NCBI GenBank assembly: GCA_016787485.1
Contig: JAEUUL010000028.1
Location: 71,490 to 135,489 of the forward strand
Reading direction: 5' to 3'
Origin: Bacteroidota bacterium
GTDB lineage: Bacteria; Bacteroidota; Bacteroidia; NS11-12g; UBA955
Length of the DNA: 64,000 nt
In this document: piece after piece, positions 8,358 to 16,224 of the stretch
How the letters are laid out: each line of letters begins with the position of its first letter
How positions within the stretch are numbered: position 1 is the stretch's first letter
Notes under the pieces: generated by a model
Told to the model about the DNA's origin: nothing
The model's database searches: none
The model's input: only the letters and a program-made list of their open reading frames with translations
Program-made: the position numbers and the translations under genes

Positions 8358-9836
8358 ATGACCGGGCAACTATGGCGTAACATATGGCTGATTGCCCTTA
8401 TGCTCATTTCAACCGCAGCCGTACTGTACCGGCTGGATGCCATGCCCATGTATTTGTGGGACGAAAGCAGGCAGGCCAACAATGCGCTTGAAATGGCTGA
8501 GACCAACAATTTGGCCTATACCACCTATGATGGGCAGCCGGATTTCTGGAATACAAAACCACATCTTCTCGTCATTCTGCAATACATGTTTTTCAAGGCA
8601 TTGGGTCCGGGTACACTGGCCTTGCGTCTGCCTTCCGCACTTGCAGCAATTGTCTGCTTATGGGTGTGGCAACTTTTTCTGCTGCGCAGAAAGGGTTTGC
8701 TGGCGGCTACCGTGTTTACATGTGTCTTGTTATGCTGCAGGGGATTCAATGTGTACCACATAGCGCGTACCGGAGATTATGATGCCCTTCTGACCTTATG
8801 TATCAGCATCTGTGTTATGTATCTGTACCGTTTTGCGGAAGAAGGAAACCAACCGGTGCATTTCCGGAACGGAATGATCTGGTTTGCAATGGGATTTCTG
8901 GCCAAAGGTGTAGCCATGTTGCTATGGGGTCCCCCACTGGTTTTTTTATTACTCTTCAGGCAGCCGGCGCCCTGGAACTTGTTCAGGACAGTTTGGAAAT
9001 ATATCCTTATTCCTGTAGCGGTTATTTTATTTTATTATACGGCACATGAAGTTTTGACACCGGGATACCTGAGTGCCGTTTGGGACAATGAAATACACGG
9101 CAGGTACCTGCAGCAGAATGAAGGGCATGAAACCCCCTGGTGGTATTATTTATCTGAAATCTATACGGCCTATTTTCCGTGGTTCTGGACAGGATTATTC
9201 CTTGGGGCTTTGCATCTGGTATATGGGTTTAAAAAGAATGAATGGAGCCGGCCATACCTGCGCATGGGCGGCACAGTCCTGGTGTTTATAACGGTGCTGA
9301 GCCTGAGCCAGACCCGGATCCATTGGTACCTGGCACCGGCTATTCCATTGTTTGCATTTCTTCTGGCCTGGTATGCCCACGTGGTTGTTTATGCCCGCGC
9401 GATTCCATTGGGACGTGAAGGCATCATCCTGCTGACGTTGATCTCTGTAGCTGCCTGGTTCAATGCAAAAGAGCTCCGGGAGGCCAACCGATACCTGAGC
9501 AGCGTGAGTCAGGAGTGGGTTTTTATGCAGGTGGATAAGGGGAAAATGGCTTTTCCATATCAGGGAAAATGGCTTACAGCAGGATATGCCCCACTCGAGA
9601 AATTCTATAGCCGGAAATTCCACAAAATGGCAATACCCTTTATCGTTCAATCGAATTTTGAATTCCAGACCGGGGATACCGTTTTTGTTTCTCACATGGA
9701 ACATCTGGATTCGCTGGGCAAACGGTATTTTGTGAGACAATTGCATGCCCCGCAACCTTCATTGCCGGTTTGGGTTGTAGGCATTGAACCAAAATGGGAG
9801 ACCTCACAGGGTCCGAAGAAAATTCCCACTTTCTGA
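8358..9836 (+). CDS. GT39-type membrane glycosyltransferase (ArnT/PMT-like)
   Basis: The 492-residue protein has ten or more predicted transmembrane helices. An early acidic loop motif, LWDESRQANNALEMAETN, resembles the DE(A/S)R.A.....M motif of ArnT/PMT-family glycosyltransferases that use polyprenyl-phosphate sugars on the periplasmic face. The ATG at 8358 is chosen over the longer ORF because TTTCTTTG, close to the -7 consensus, ends 6 nt upstream and the first helix follows directly. The acceptor (lipid A, protein or glycan) cannot be told from sequence. The C-terminal soluble domain runs from about residue 390. Confidence 0.82.
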   Translation: MTGQLWRNIWLIALMLISTAAVLYRLDAMPMYLWDESRQANNALEMAETNNLAYTTYDGQPDFWNTKPHLLVILQYMFFKALGPGTLALRLPSALAAIVCLWVWQLFLLRRKGLLAATVFTCVLLCCRGFNVYHIARTGDYDALLTLCISICVMYLYRFAEEGNQPVHFRNGMIWFAMGFLAKGVAMLLWGPPLVFLLLFRQPAPWNLFRTVWKYILIPVAVILFYYTAHEVLTPGYLSAVWDNEIHGRYLQQNEGHETPWWYYLSEIYTAYFPWFWTGLFLGALHLVYGFKKNEWSRPYLRMGGTVLVFITVLSLSQTRIHWYLAPAIPLFAFLLAWYAHVVVYARAIPLGREGIILLTLISVAAWFNAKELREANRYLSSVSQEWVFMQVDKGKMAFPYQGKWLTAGYAPLEKFYSRKFHKMAIPFIVQSNFEFQTGDTVFVSHMEHLDSLGKRYFVRQLHAPQPSLPVWVVGIEPKWETSQGPKKIPTF

Positions 9837-9880
9837 TGTGTCTTAGTCAGGGACATTTGCACAATCTCTATTTTAGCACC

Positions 9881-10510
9881 ATGAAATCGTTGTTGCTGAT
9901 TTTTGGATCAGGCATAGCTATGTGCTTTTTTTCAGCGTGTAAGAAGAAAACCAGTGAACCGGGACCCACGGTTGCAAAAGAAAAAATAATAGAAATAAAA
10001 ACCCCGTATGGAACCATGTATATGTGGTTGTATAAGGAAACACCGCAGCACAGAGCCAATTTTTTGAAACTGGCAGGTGAAGGATTTTTTGACAGTTCCA
10101 CTTTTCACCGGGTGGTGTCAAATTTTGTAAGCCAGGGTGGGGACCCGAACAGCAAGGATGCCGATTCGACCAATGATGGTTTTGGAGGTCCCGGATACAC
10201 GGTTCCGGCGGAAATTCTGAGTACGCTGAAACACGATTACGGTGCAGTAGGAGCAGCAAGGGACAACAATCCGGCGAAGGCCAGCAACGGAAGCCAGTTT
10301 TACATCGTCAACAATTCAGCTGGGTATCCAAGCCTGAACAACAATTACACAGTATTCGGGAAAGTGTTCAGCGGGATACAGGCAGCGGTGGACATGGCCA
10401 AAGTGGCAAAAAATGCAAACAACCGACCATACAAAGCCATTAAAATGGATGTGAATGTGGTAGAAAAAACCCTGGAAGAATTGAAAACCGAATTTGGATT
10501 TGTGCCCTGA
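9881..10510 (+). CDS. Lipoprotein cyclophilin-type peptidyl-prolyl isomerase
   Basis: The 209-residue product starts with a lipoprotein signal (MKSLLLIFGSGIAMCFFSAC), the Cys being the lipobox residue; the ATG at 9881 is the only start that places it correctly. The cyclophilin fold follows with FHRVVSNFVSQGGDP, GAVGAARDNNP, GSQFYIV and YTVFGKV blocks, covering the catalytic Arg and the substrate pocket. It should catalyse prolyl cis-trans isomerisation during folding of periplasmic or outer-membrane proteins. The usual tryptophan of cyclosporin-binding forms is absent, as in many bacterial enzymes. Confidence 0.92.
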   Translation: MKSLLLIFGSGIAMCFFSACKKKTSEPGPTVAKEKIIEIKTPYGTMYMWLYKETPQHRANFLKLAGEGFFDSSTFHRVVSNFVSQGGDPNSKDADSTNDGFGGPGYTVPAEILSTLKHDYGAVGAARDNNPAKASNGSQFYIVNNSAGYPSLNNNYTVFGKVFSGIQAAVDMAKVAKNANNRPYKAIKMDVNVVEKTLEELKTEFGFVP

Positions 10511-10515
10511 AAATT

Positions 10516-11028
10516 TTAATTTATTCTGAGCAGAGCATTGCCGCTGCGCGCATACTTGCATGGAATCAGACTGCGGTTAATAATTACCCTGTACCATCCA
10601 AACCTTTCTTCCTTAATAAATTCCGGTTCATACAATTTGCCATTTGCTGTGTATTCTGTTTTCACAGATACCAGATTGTACCAATTCAGTTCCAGCGTAT
10701 CCCGGTTCACCTGAAAAAAGGGCAGATAACTGATGGAGCCGGATTGCAACACACCCCAGTGAAGGCAAATCGTTTTGTTGTCCGCTGAAGCCATAGAAAG
10801 TGAATTTGTAAATTCTGTTTTGGGAAAACTATCTTTTTCGTATTGAAAAAGTACAGCTGAATCAACTTTCCATTCTCTTTCTTTTTTTGTGTTCAGGCAA
10901 ATATATCCCGGACCATTCAGGCTGTCGGGCAGCAGAGTGGTATCGGTGCTCTGATCCTGCAATACCGTGGTTTTAGTTTGACAAGACAGGAGGAAAGATA
11001 ACAAAGCAATGGGAAAAAGAATCCTCAT
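10516..11028 (-). CDS. Hypothetical lipoprotein
   Basis: The 170-residue protein begins MRILFPIALLSFLLSC, a clear lipoprotein signal with Cys after LLS. The ATG at 11028 overlaps the stop of the upstream glycosyltransferase (ATGA), supporting this start over the longer ORF at 11067. The mature part has no family I recognise; it is mixed alpha/beta with several Trp and Tyr residues. Coupling with a GT2 enzyme and a WcaF-like acetyltransferase suggests an envelope or exopolysaccharide setting, but no function is assigned. Confidence 0.7.
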   Translation of the reverse strand: MRILFPIALLSFLLSCQTKTTVLQDQSTDTTLLPDSLNGPGYICLNTKKEREWKVDSAVLFQYEKDSFPKTEFTNSLSMASADNKTICLHWGVLQSGSISYLPFFQVNRDTLELNWYNLVSVKTEYTANGKLYEPEFIKEERFGWYRVIINRSLIPCKYARSGNALLRIN

Positions 11029-11765
11029 TTCAGGAACTGAAAAATCTTGATAAAATATTTCAGCCATATCAGCGGATACCAGGAAAAGAATCCGTTTTTG
11101 CGCAAACTCCTGTGGTCTTCCCTGTTGGCTTTGGCAATGGCTGAAAATCCGCGCTGACTTTCGCCTCCGCTGCGCATACTTACGGTTACCCGGCCTGTTC
11201 TTTTCGTTTTAAATGCATGTACGGAAATCAGGCGCAGCATCATGTCAAAATCAGCTGCAATTCGAAATTGGGTGTCGAAATTACCGGCAGCATCATAGCA
11301 TTTTTTGCGTGCAAAAAAACCGGGGTGGGGCGGTTGATGGCCTATGCGGAACATCCAGGGTTTCCATTTCAGGCAGGAATAGTAACGGATAACCTTGTCC
11401 GGACTTCCATCGAATATTTCAATGTCCGTGCAAAGGCAATCCGTATCGCTGTCAAAGGCGTCAGCAACCCAGGCCAGCACTCCGTTGTCGTGATACAGGT
11501 CATCCGAGTTCAGTATCCCTATAACCTCTCCTGTTGCCAGCGCCAACCCTTTGTTCATCGCATCATAAATGCCCTTGTCGGGCTCCGAAACAAAATGGCT
11601 TATCCGGTCACGGTATTTGGAAACAATCTCTGCGGTGTTGTCTTTGGAGGCACCATCTATGATAATATATTCGGTATCCGGGTGGGTTTGGCTGATTACG
11701 GATTCAATGGTTTGCTCCAGGGTAGCCGCGGAATTGTAACAAACGGTAATAATTGAAATTTTCAC
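11025..11765 (-). CDS. Glycosyltransferase family 2
   Basis: Translation probably begins at the GTG at 11765 (VKISIITVCYNSAATLEQTI), which overlaps the stop of the upstream acetyltransferase (GTGA). The longer ORF from 11918 would add a cysteine-rich stretch unlike the family. The 246-residue enzyme has the GT-A hallmarks: N-terminal SIITVCYN, DGASKDNT, GI(Y/M)DAMNKG and the metal-binding ILNSDDLY (DxD-like), then an FDTQFRIAADFDM acceptor-side motif. It should transfer a nucleotide-activated sugar to a growing surface glycan. The three-gene run 12313-10516 has overlapping ends and is an operon. Confidence 0.9.
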   Translation of the reverse strand: MKISIITVCYNSAATLEQTIESVISQTHPDTEYIIIDGASKDNTAEIVSKYRDRISHFVSEPDKGIYDAMNKGLALATGEVIGILNSDDLYHDNGVLAWVADAFDSDTDCLCTDIEIFDGSPDKVIRYYSCLKWKPWMFRIGHQPPHPGFFARKKCYDAAGNFDTQFRIAADFDMMLRLISVHAFKTKRTGRVTVSMRSGGESQRGFSAIAKANREDHRSLRKNGFFSWYPLIWLKYFIKIFQFLK

Positions 11766-12313
11766 GAGCCCAACACCCTTTCTCTTACAAATACTGCGGG
11801 ATTCCCTGCATATATTTTCATGGGTTCCATATTCTTTGTGGCGACACTGCCGGCACTGAGAACACTGTGTTCCCCGCATTGCACTCCCGGGCACACCACA
11901 GATTTGGCACCTATCCACACCCCGTTGGCCAGGGTAATTGGTTGTACCATTAAATCGAAAGTTTCCTTTTTATAGTCGTGGTTTCCGCACAATAAAAATG
12001 CGCCCTGACTCAGACAACAGTTTGACCCGATCACCACTTCTCCCAGATTGTCTATCCAAACATTTTCGCCTATCCATGTGTGTGCCCCTATAGTCAGATT
12101 CCAGGGATATTTGATATTGACACAGGGTTTAATCACCACCCCTTTACCCATTTTGGCGCCAAACAACCGTAGCAGGGAACTGCGCCATCTGCTGCCGGGC
12201 AGGGAAGATTTCATCAGGCCGGCATTTGCCAGAAACCACAGTGCACGCACAATGGCTGGCCTTCCGGGGTCATACCAGTCATTGTTGAACCGACTCAGAT
12301 CTGTGGCTGCCAT
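11762..12313 (-). CDS. WcaF-like hexapeptide acetyltransferase
   Basis: The 183-residue protein shows left-handed beta-helix hexapeptide turns from ~residue 55 (GKGVVIKPCVNI, IGAHTWIGENVWI, VVIGSNCCLSQGAF) and the family motifs CGNHDYKKETFDL, WIGAKSVVCPGV and NPAVFVRER. These match the WcaF/colanic-acid type acetyltransferases that acetylate sugars with acetyl-CoA. The His in GNHD is the expected catalytic base. It is the first gene of the overlapping operon with GT2 and the lipoprotein, consistent with modification of an exopolysaccharide. Confidence 0.9.
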   Translation of the reverse strand: MAATDLSRFNNDWYDPGRPAIVRALWFLANAGLMKSSLPGSRWRSSLLRLFGAKMGKGVVIKPCVNIKYPWNLTIGAHTWIGENVWIDNLGEVVIGSNCCLSQGAFLLCGNHDYKKETFDLMVQPITLANGVWIGAKSVVCPGVQCGEHSVLSAGSVATKNMEPMKIYAGNPAVFVRERVLGS

Positions 12314-12443
12314 ACAATTCCGGCACGAATTTAGACATTATCCGGGCAGTAGCATGAATGCACCTTCACTTTCAATATTCTGCTGCCATTCCATGCTGCA
12401 CGATGAAATGGAATAAACGTTCGGTTTATTTAGAACAAATGTT

Positions 12444-13625
12444 CTAATTGTAGACTTCCAACCTCAGGATTTCGTCCTGGGTAAGCTCGGTTTCTCCGGG
12501 TTTCAAACCTTCAAAAGCGGGTTCACAAACCAGATAGGGTTTTCCCAGATAGCGAAAAGTATATCCGGGTGCTTTGTCGGGCAATTCTATGGCACAACAC
12601 ACATGGGTTTGTGAACGGCTGTAAAGCAAAACACAATCTGCACTCAGGTATTTTGTTGCCAGATAACAGAACAATGCAGCTTTGTCTTCGCAATCCACAA
12701 ACTTATCTGCAAGGGTTTGTTCCACGAAATTTCTTTTTTCCCGTGCACGATAGTCGCTGTCTGCCTTATACGGGAATGCGGATTGTACCAGTGCCAGTAA
12801 GAACGTGAGTTGGTCGTTATAGGTCTTTCCCCTGAGCCAGTATTTGAGACTGTCATCCAGACTGTATTGGGCATCGTCGCTGGGCTGATAGGTATATAAA
12901 TACGAACCTATCCGAAAACTCGGCAAATCGTTCAGGTAATTGACCAGATGCTGATTGTAGCGGGTGTTCAGGGTGAATACATGGTCGTTGTATTCAAATT
13001 TCCGCTGCTGGTACCTGATATCCATGCCGAGTCTGGGTGTTGTAAATACGTCAAGCTGAAGGGGTGCCCTCGCACTGTCCTGCAGCAGTTGCAATTTGTA
13101 CACCTCCAGCAGGCTGTATGTGTATTTGTCATTGCTGATACTCACGTATTTTTTACCCTGATGGGAAAGAGAAAACCCACCATCGGGACTGTTTTCCATC
13201 ACAACGAATACATTAAAATAATCTGTACTGCCGGCTACCAGTGCATCTGTGCCATTTTGGCGCAGGCCATACCATACCAGTGCTTTTCTGAAATTGATGG
13301 TTTGCGCTGGAAAACAGCGCTGGGAATACAGTTTCATCAGTTGCATGAATCCAACATTATCCAGCGCCATCTGCTTAGCTGCAATTTTCAGTTGGGCAAT
13401 GGTTTCGTCCAGTTTTAATTCGTGCATGGTGTTCAGTGATCTGGCAACGGATATATAGGATATGGCCTTGTCGGGAAATACAACCGATTTGAGTTTTTTC
13501 TCTGCCTGAACTTCCACCTGCACCCCGTAAAAAGTGAATTGATGGGTTTCGGGGTCGGTAAAAGCCGACAATGATCCGCAAAAAAGCAGGGTGAATAAAC
13601 CCGCGATATTGAAAATACCCCTCAT
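12444..13625 (-). CDS. Secreted transglutaminase-like protein
   Basis: The 393-residue product has a signal peptide (MRGIFNIAGLFTLLFCGSLSA). The N-terminal ~270 residues match no family I know. The C-terminal part has a transglutaminase/cysteine-protease-like core: KFVDCEDKAALFCYLATKYL supplies the candidate nucleophile Cys, SRSQTHVCCAIELP the His, and YLVCEPAFEG an acidic partner. In Bacteroidota such proteins are often periplasmic and of unknown substrate. It is transcribed alone, divergent from pdhB. Confidence 0.65.
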   Translation of the reverse strand: MRGIFNIAGLFTLLFCGSLSAFTDPETHQFTFYGVQVEVQAEKKLKSVVFPDKAISYISVARSLNTMHELKLDETIAQLKIAAKQMALDNVGFMQLMKLYSQRCFPAQTINFRKALVWYGLRQNGTDALVAGSTDYFNVFVVMENSPDGGFSLSHQGKKYVSISNDKYTYSLLEVYKLQLLQDSARAPLQLDVFTTPRLGMDIRYQQRKFEYNDHVFTLNTRYNQHLVNYLNDLPSFRIGSYLYTYQPSDDAQYSLDDSLKYWLRGKTYNDQLTFLLALVQSAFPYKADSDYRAREKRNFVEQTLADKFVDCEDKAALFCYLATKYLSADCVLLYSRSQTHVCCAIELPDKAPGYTFRYLGKPYLVCEPAFEGLKPGETELTQDEILRLEVYN

Positions 13626-13715
13626 ACTTACTGCAAATAACGCGAATACCGTGCCGAATCACATGTGAAGTGAAAGGAAAGAAAGAGATTGAAGAATCGG
13701 GCCGCATAAATGTGC

Positions 13716-13723
13716 TATTTTTG
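13716..13723 (+). promoter_or_regulatory. Bacteroidota -7 box for pdhB
   Basis: TATTTTTG matches TAnnTTTG in the divergent gap between the transglutaminase-like gene and pdhB, 34 nt before the pdhB ATG. The nearest TTG (13689) gives a 24-nt spacer, longer than ideal. Confidence 0.45.
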
Positions 13724-13757
13724 CAACCCCTTGCAGGTTTCTGGCCTGTATTATACT

Positions 13758-14738
13758 ATGAGAGAATTGCAATTCAGAGAAGCCCTGCGTGAAGCAATGC
13801 AGGAGGAAATGCGCCGCGACGAACGTGTGTTTTTGCTGGGCGAAGAAGTGGCAGAATACAACGGTGCCTATAAAGTGAGCCAGGGTATGCTGGCTGAATT
13901 CGGAGCCAAACGGGTGATTGATACCCCGATCGCAGAACTGGGATTTGCAGGGATTGCCGTGGGTGCTGCCATGAATGGCCTGCGTCCCATTTGCGAGTTC
14001 ATGACCTTCAACTTTTCTCTGGTTGCGATAGACCAGGTAATCAACTCTGCGGCCAAAATCAACAGCATGAGTGACGGGCAGTTTACCGCGCCTATGGTAT
14101 TTCGTGGTCCTACCGCCAGTGCAGGCCAGTTGGGTCAGCAGCACAGCCAGGCTTTTGAAAACTGGTATGCCAATACCCCGGGTTTAAAAGTCATTGTTCC
14201 CAGCAATCCGGCCGATGCCAAGGGTCTGCTCAAATCTGCCATACGTGATGACAATCCGGTTATTTTTATGGAAAGTGAACAGATGTATGGCAACAAGGGT
14301 CTGGTTCCTGAAGAGGAATACCTGATTCCCATTGGAAAAGCTGATGTTGTAAAGCAAGGCTCAGATGTTACGCTGGTTTCTTTTGGCAAAATGATGCTTC
14401 GTTGCCACACTGCAGTTGAAGAATTGGCCAAAGAAGGAATACAGGTGGAACTCATTGATCTGCGCACAGTGCGCCCGATTGATTACGACACAGTGATTGA
14501 AAGTGTAAAGAAAACAAACCGGTTGGTGATTGTGGAAGAGGCATGGCCTTTGGCGAGTATCAGCAGTGAACTGGCTTATATGATTCAACGTCGTGCATTT
14601 GATTATCTGGATGCACCGGTACAGCGCGTTACCACTCAGGACACACCTTTGCCCTATGCACCCACATTGGTCGAGGCGTTTTTGCCCACGGTATCCAAAA
14701 TTGCGGAAGCAGTAAAAGCCGTTTCTTACAGGGGTTGA
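13758..14738 (+). CDS. pdhB: Pyruvate (alpha-ketoacid) dehydrogenase E1 subunit beta
   Basis: The 326-residue protein is full length for the beta subunit of heterotetrameric E1. With the alpha subunit and thiamine diphosphate it decarboxylates pyruvate and acetylates the E2 lipoyl domain. Visible blocks are FREALREAMQEEM, VFLLGEEVAEYNGAYKVSQG, RVIDTPIAELGFAGIAVGAA, the transketolase central region, and the C-terminal DLRTVRPIDYDT and EEAWPLASISSELA motifs. The ATG at 13758 fits the family start. The alpha subunit is not adjacent. The stop is immediately followed by the convergent selD stop with no spacer. Confidence 0.93.
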   Translation: MRELQFREALREAMQEEMRRDERVFLLGEEVAEYNGAYKVSQGMLAEFGAKRVIDTPIAELGFAGIAVGAAMNGLRPICEFMTFNFSLVAIDQVINSAAKINSMSDGQFTAPMVFRGPTASAGQLGQQHSQAFENWYANTPGLKVIVPSNPADAKGLLKSAIRDDNPVIFMESEQMYGNKGLVPEEEYLIPIGKADVVKQGSDVTLVSFGKMMLRCHTAVEELAKEGIQVELIDLRTVRPIDYDTVIESVKKTNRLVIVEEAWPLASISSELAYMIQRRAFDYLDAPVQRVTTQDTPLPYAPTLVEAFLPTVSKIAEAVKAVSYRG

Positions 14739-15782
14739 TTATTGCACGATGAGCCGGGGTTCTGAATCAGAACCTGTTTCCGTAAAACCACCAATCTTTT
14801 CAGCGCAGAGGCCCATCTGGCTGAGCACCTGAACCACATCAGATTCCGAAGCAGGATCTGCCGCTATCAGCAATCCACCGTTTGTTTGCGGATCTACCAA
14901 CCAGGGGAAAACGGATTGATTTTCCAAAGTGATGTACTTTTCAAACGCATTCCAGTTGCGCATGGCATTGTCTGGCAAAACAAAAGATGCGGCAAGTGGC
15001 TCCGCCTCGTGAATACGGGGAATCGATTCTGCAAGCAACCAGGACTGAAGATGGGCTGCCCTGCACATTTCCAGCAAGTGGCCGGCCAGTCCGAATCCTG
15101 TCACATCTGTCATTGCATGCACTGCCGGCAATTTGCCCAGTTTATCGCCCACAGCATTCAACTGCTGCAAGGCGTGATACAAGGCCTGATCCTGTTCGGG
15201 AGAACTTATGCCTTTTTTATGTGCAGCTGCCAGCATGCCCACCCCGAGTGGCCGGGTCAGGAACAGAATATCACCCGGTTTGGCTCCGGCATTGGTCTTT
15301 AATTCTGCTCTGCTGCATATACCCGAAACACTCAGGCCGAAAAGAGGTTCCTGCCCTTCTATACTGTGTCCGCCTGACAGCGCAATACCTGCCTTTGCGC
15401 AACAATCAGCTCCACCCTGCAGTACCTGTCTGGCCATTTCCAGGGGCAGTACATCCAGTGGCCAGCTGAAAACAGCGTTTGCCATCAGAGGCCGGCCTCC
15501 CATGGCCCAGATATCACCCAGGCTGTTTGCGGCAGCAGCGTAACCGAATACATAGGGGTCATTCACCAGCGGGGTAAAAAAGTCCACCGTTTGCAGCAAC
15601 AATTGTCCGTTATCTATATCCAGCACACTGCAGTCATCGTTCAGGTCATTGCCAACCAGCAGCAATTCGTTGCCACCCCTGATGCGCAATCCATGCAGCA
15701 TTTCATGCAGCACTGCAGGCTGAATCTTGCAGCCACAGCCTGAGCCTTTGGACAATGAGGTAAGCAACGGCAATCCGGTCAT
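14739..15782 (-). CDS. selD: Selenide, water dikinase
   Basis: The 347-residue enzyme makes selenophosphate from selenide and ATP, the donor for selenocysteine or 2-selenouridine. The N-terminal glycine-rich loop KGSGCGCKIQP carries the catalytic Cys (not Sec) and Lys. Then come DFFTPLVNDPYVFG(YAAAANSLGD), the magnesium/ATP block GGHSIEGQEPLFGLSVSG and MTDVTGFGLAGHLLEM. The ATG at 15782 is chosen because family proteins start just before this loop. No selA, selB or tRNA-Sec is in the window, so the downstream use of selenophosphate cannot be judged. Confidence 0.94.
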   Translation of the reverse strand: MTGLPLLTSLSKGSGCGCKIQPAVLHEMLHGLRIRGGNELLLVGNDLNDDCSVLDIDNGQLLLQTVDFFTPLVNDPYVFGYAAAANSLGDIWAMGGRPLMANAVFSWPLDVLPLEMARQVLQGGADCCAKAGIALSGGHSIEGQEPLFGLSVSGICSRAELKTNAGAKPGDILFLTRPLGVGMLAAAHKKGISSPEQDQALYHALQQLNAVGDKLGKLPAVHAMTDVTGFGLAGHLLEMCRAAHLQSWLLAESIPRIHEAEPLAASFVLPDNAMRNWNAFEKYITLENQSVFPWLVDPQTNGGLLIAADPASESDVVQVLSQMGLCAEKIGGFTETGSDSEPRLIVQ

Positions 15783-15835
15783 GCAGCAAATATCCTCTTT
15801 TCTTTTCGTCGAAAGAAAAGAATAGTTGGTACAAA

Positions 15836-15862
15836 TTGGTACTATGTGTTGCATAGTACCAA
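15836..15862. promoter_or_regulatory. Probable PadR operator (perfect inverted repeat)
   Basis: TTGGTACTATG / CATAGTACCAA are perfect 11-bp arms separated by 5 nt. A second GGTAC half-site lies just upstream. The palindrome sits 30 nt before padR, and its loop contains the TTG of the padR promoter, the usual layout for PadR autorepression. The same site also lies upstream of selD. Confidence 0.75.
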
Positions 15863-15880
15863 AACATGCATATATCTTTG
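15849..15880 (+). promoter_or_regulatory. padR-pspC promoter
   Basis: TTG at 15849-15851 and TATCTTTG at 15873-15880 (spacer 21 nt) match the Bacteroidota -33/-7 elements. The -7 box ends 11 nt before the padR ATG, and the -33 element falls inside the inverted repeat. Confidence 0.65.
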
Positions 15881-15891
15881 CATCATCAACT

Positions 15892-16224
15892 ATGGCACTA
15901 GAAAATACACAGAGTCAGATGCGGAAGGGTGTGCTGGAGTACTGCGTACTCTGCGTGATTGCCCGCCGGGAAATCTACTCGTCAGACATTATAGACATAC
16001 TCACTTCGGCAAAGCTGCTGGTGGCAGAAGGCACATTGTATCCACTCCTCACCCGGTTAAAAAACAGCGGACTGGTTACCTATAAATGGGTGGAAAGCAC
16101 ACAGGGCCCGCCGAGAAAATACTTTGCCATTACACAATCAGGATTGGATTATATCCGGGAACTGGACCAAACCTGGAAAGAACTGATAGAAACCGTATCA
16201 AACATCAAAGAGAATAAATCATGA
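15892..16224 (+). CDS. PadR-family transcriptional regulator
   Basis: The 110-residue protein is a typical short PadR winged helix: QMRKGVLEYCVLCVIARREIYSSDIIDIL, then LLVAEGTLYPLLTRLKNSGLVTY and the wing W.ES.QGPPRKYF.IT..G. The ATG at 15892 follows the promoter; the longer ORF would run through the operator. PadR proteins repress by binding a palindrome as dimers. The stop overlaps the start of the PspC-domain gene (ATGA), so it probably controls that gene and itself. Confidence 0.93.
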   Translation: MALENTQSQMRKGVLEYCVLCVIARREIYSSDIIDILTSAKLLVAEGTLYPLLTRLKNSGLVTYKWVESTQGPPRKYFAITQSGLDYIRELDQTWKELIETVSNIKENKS

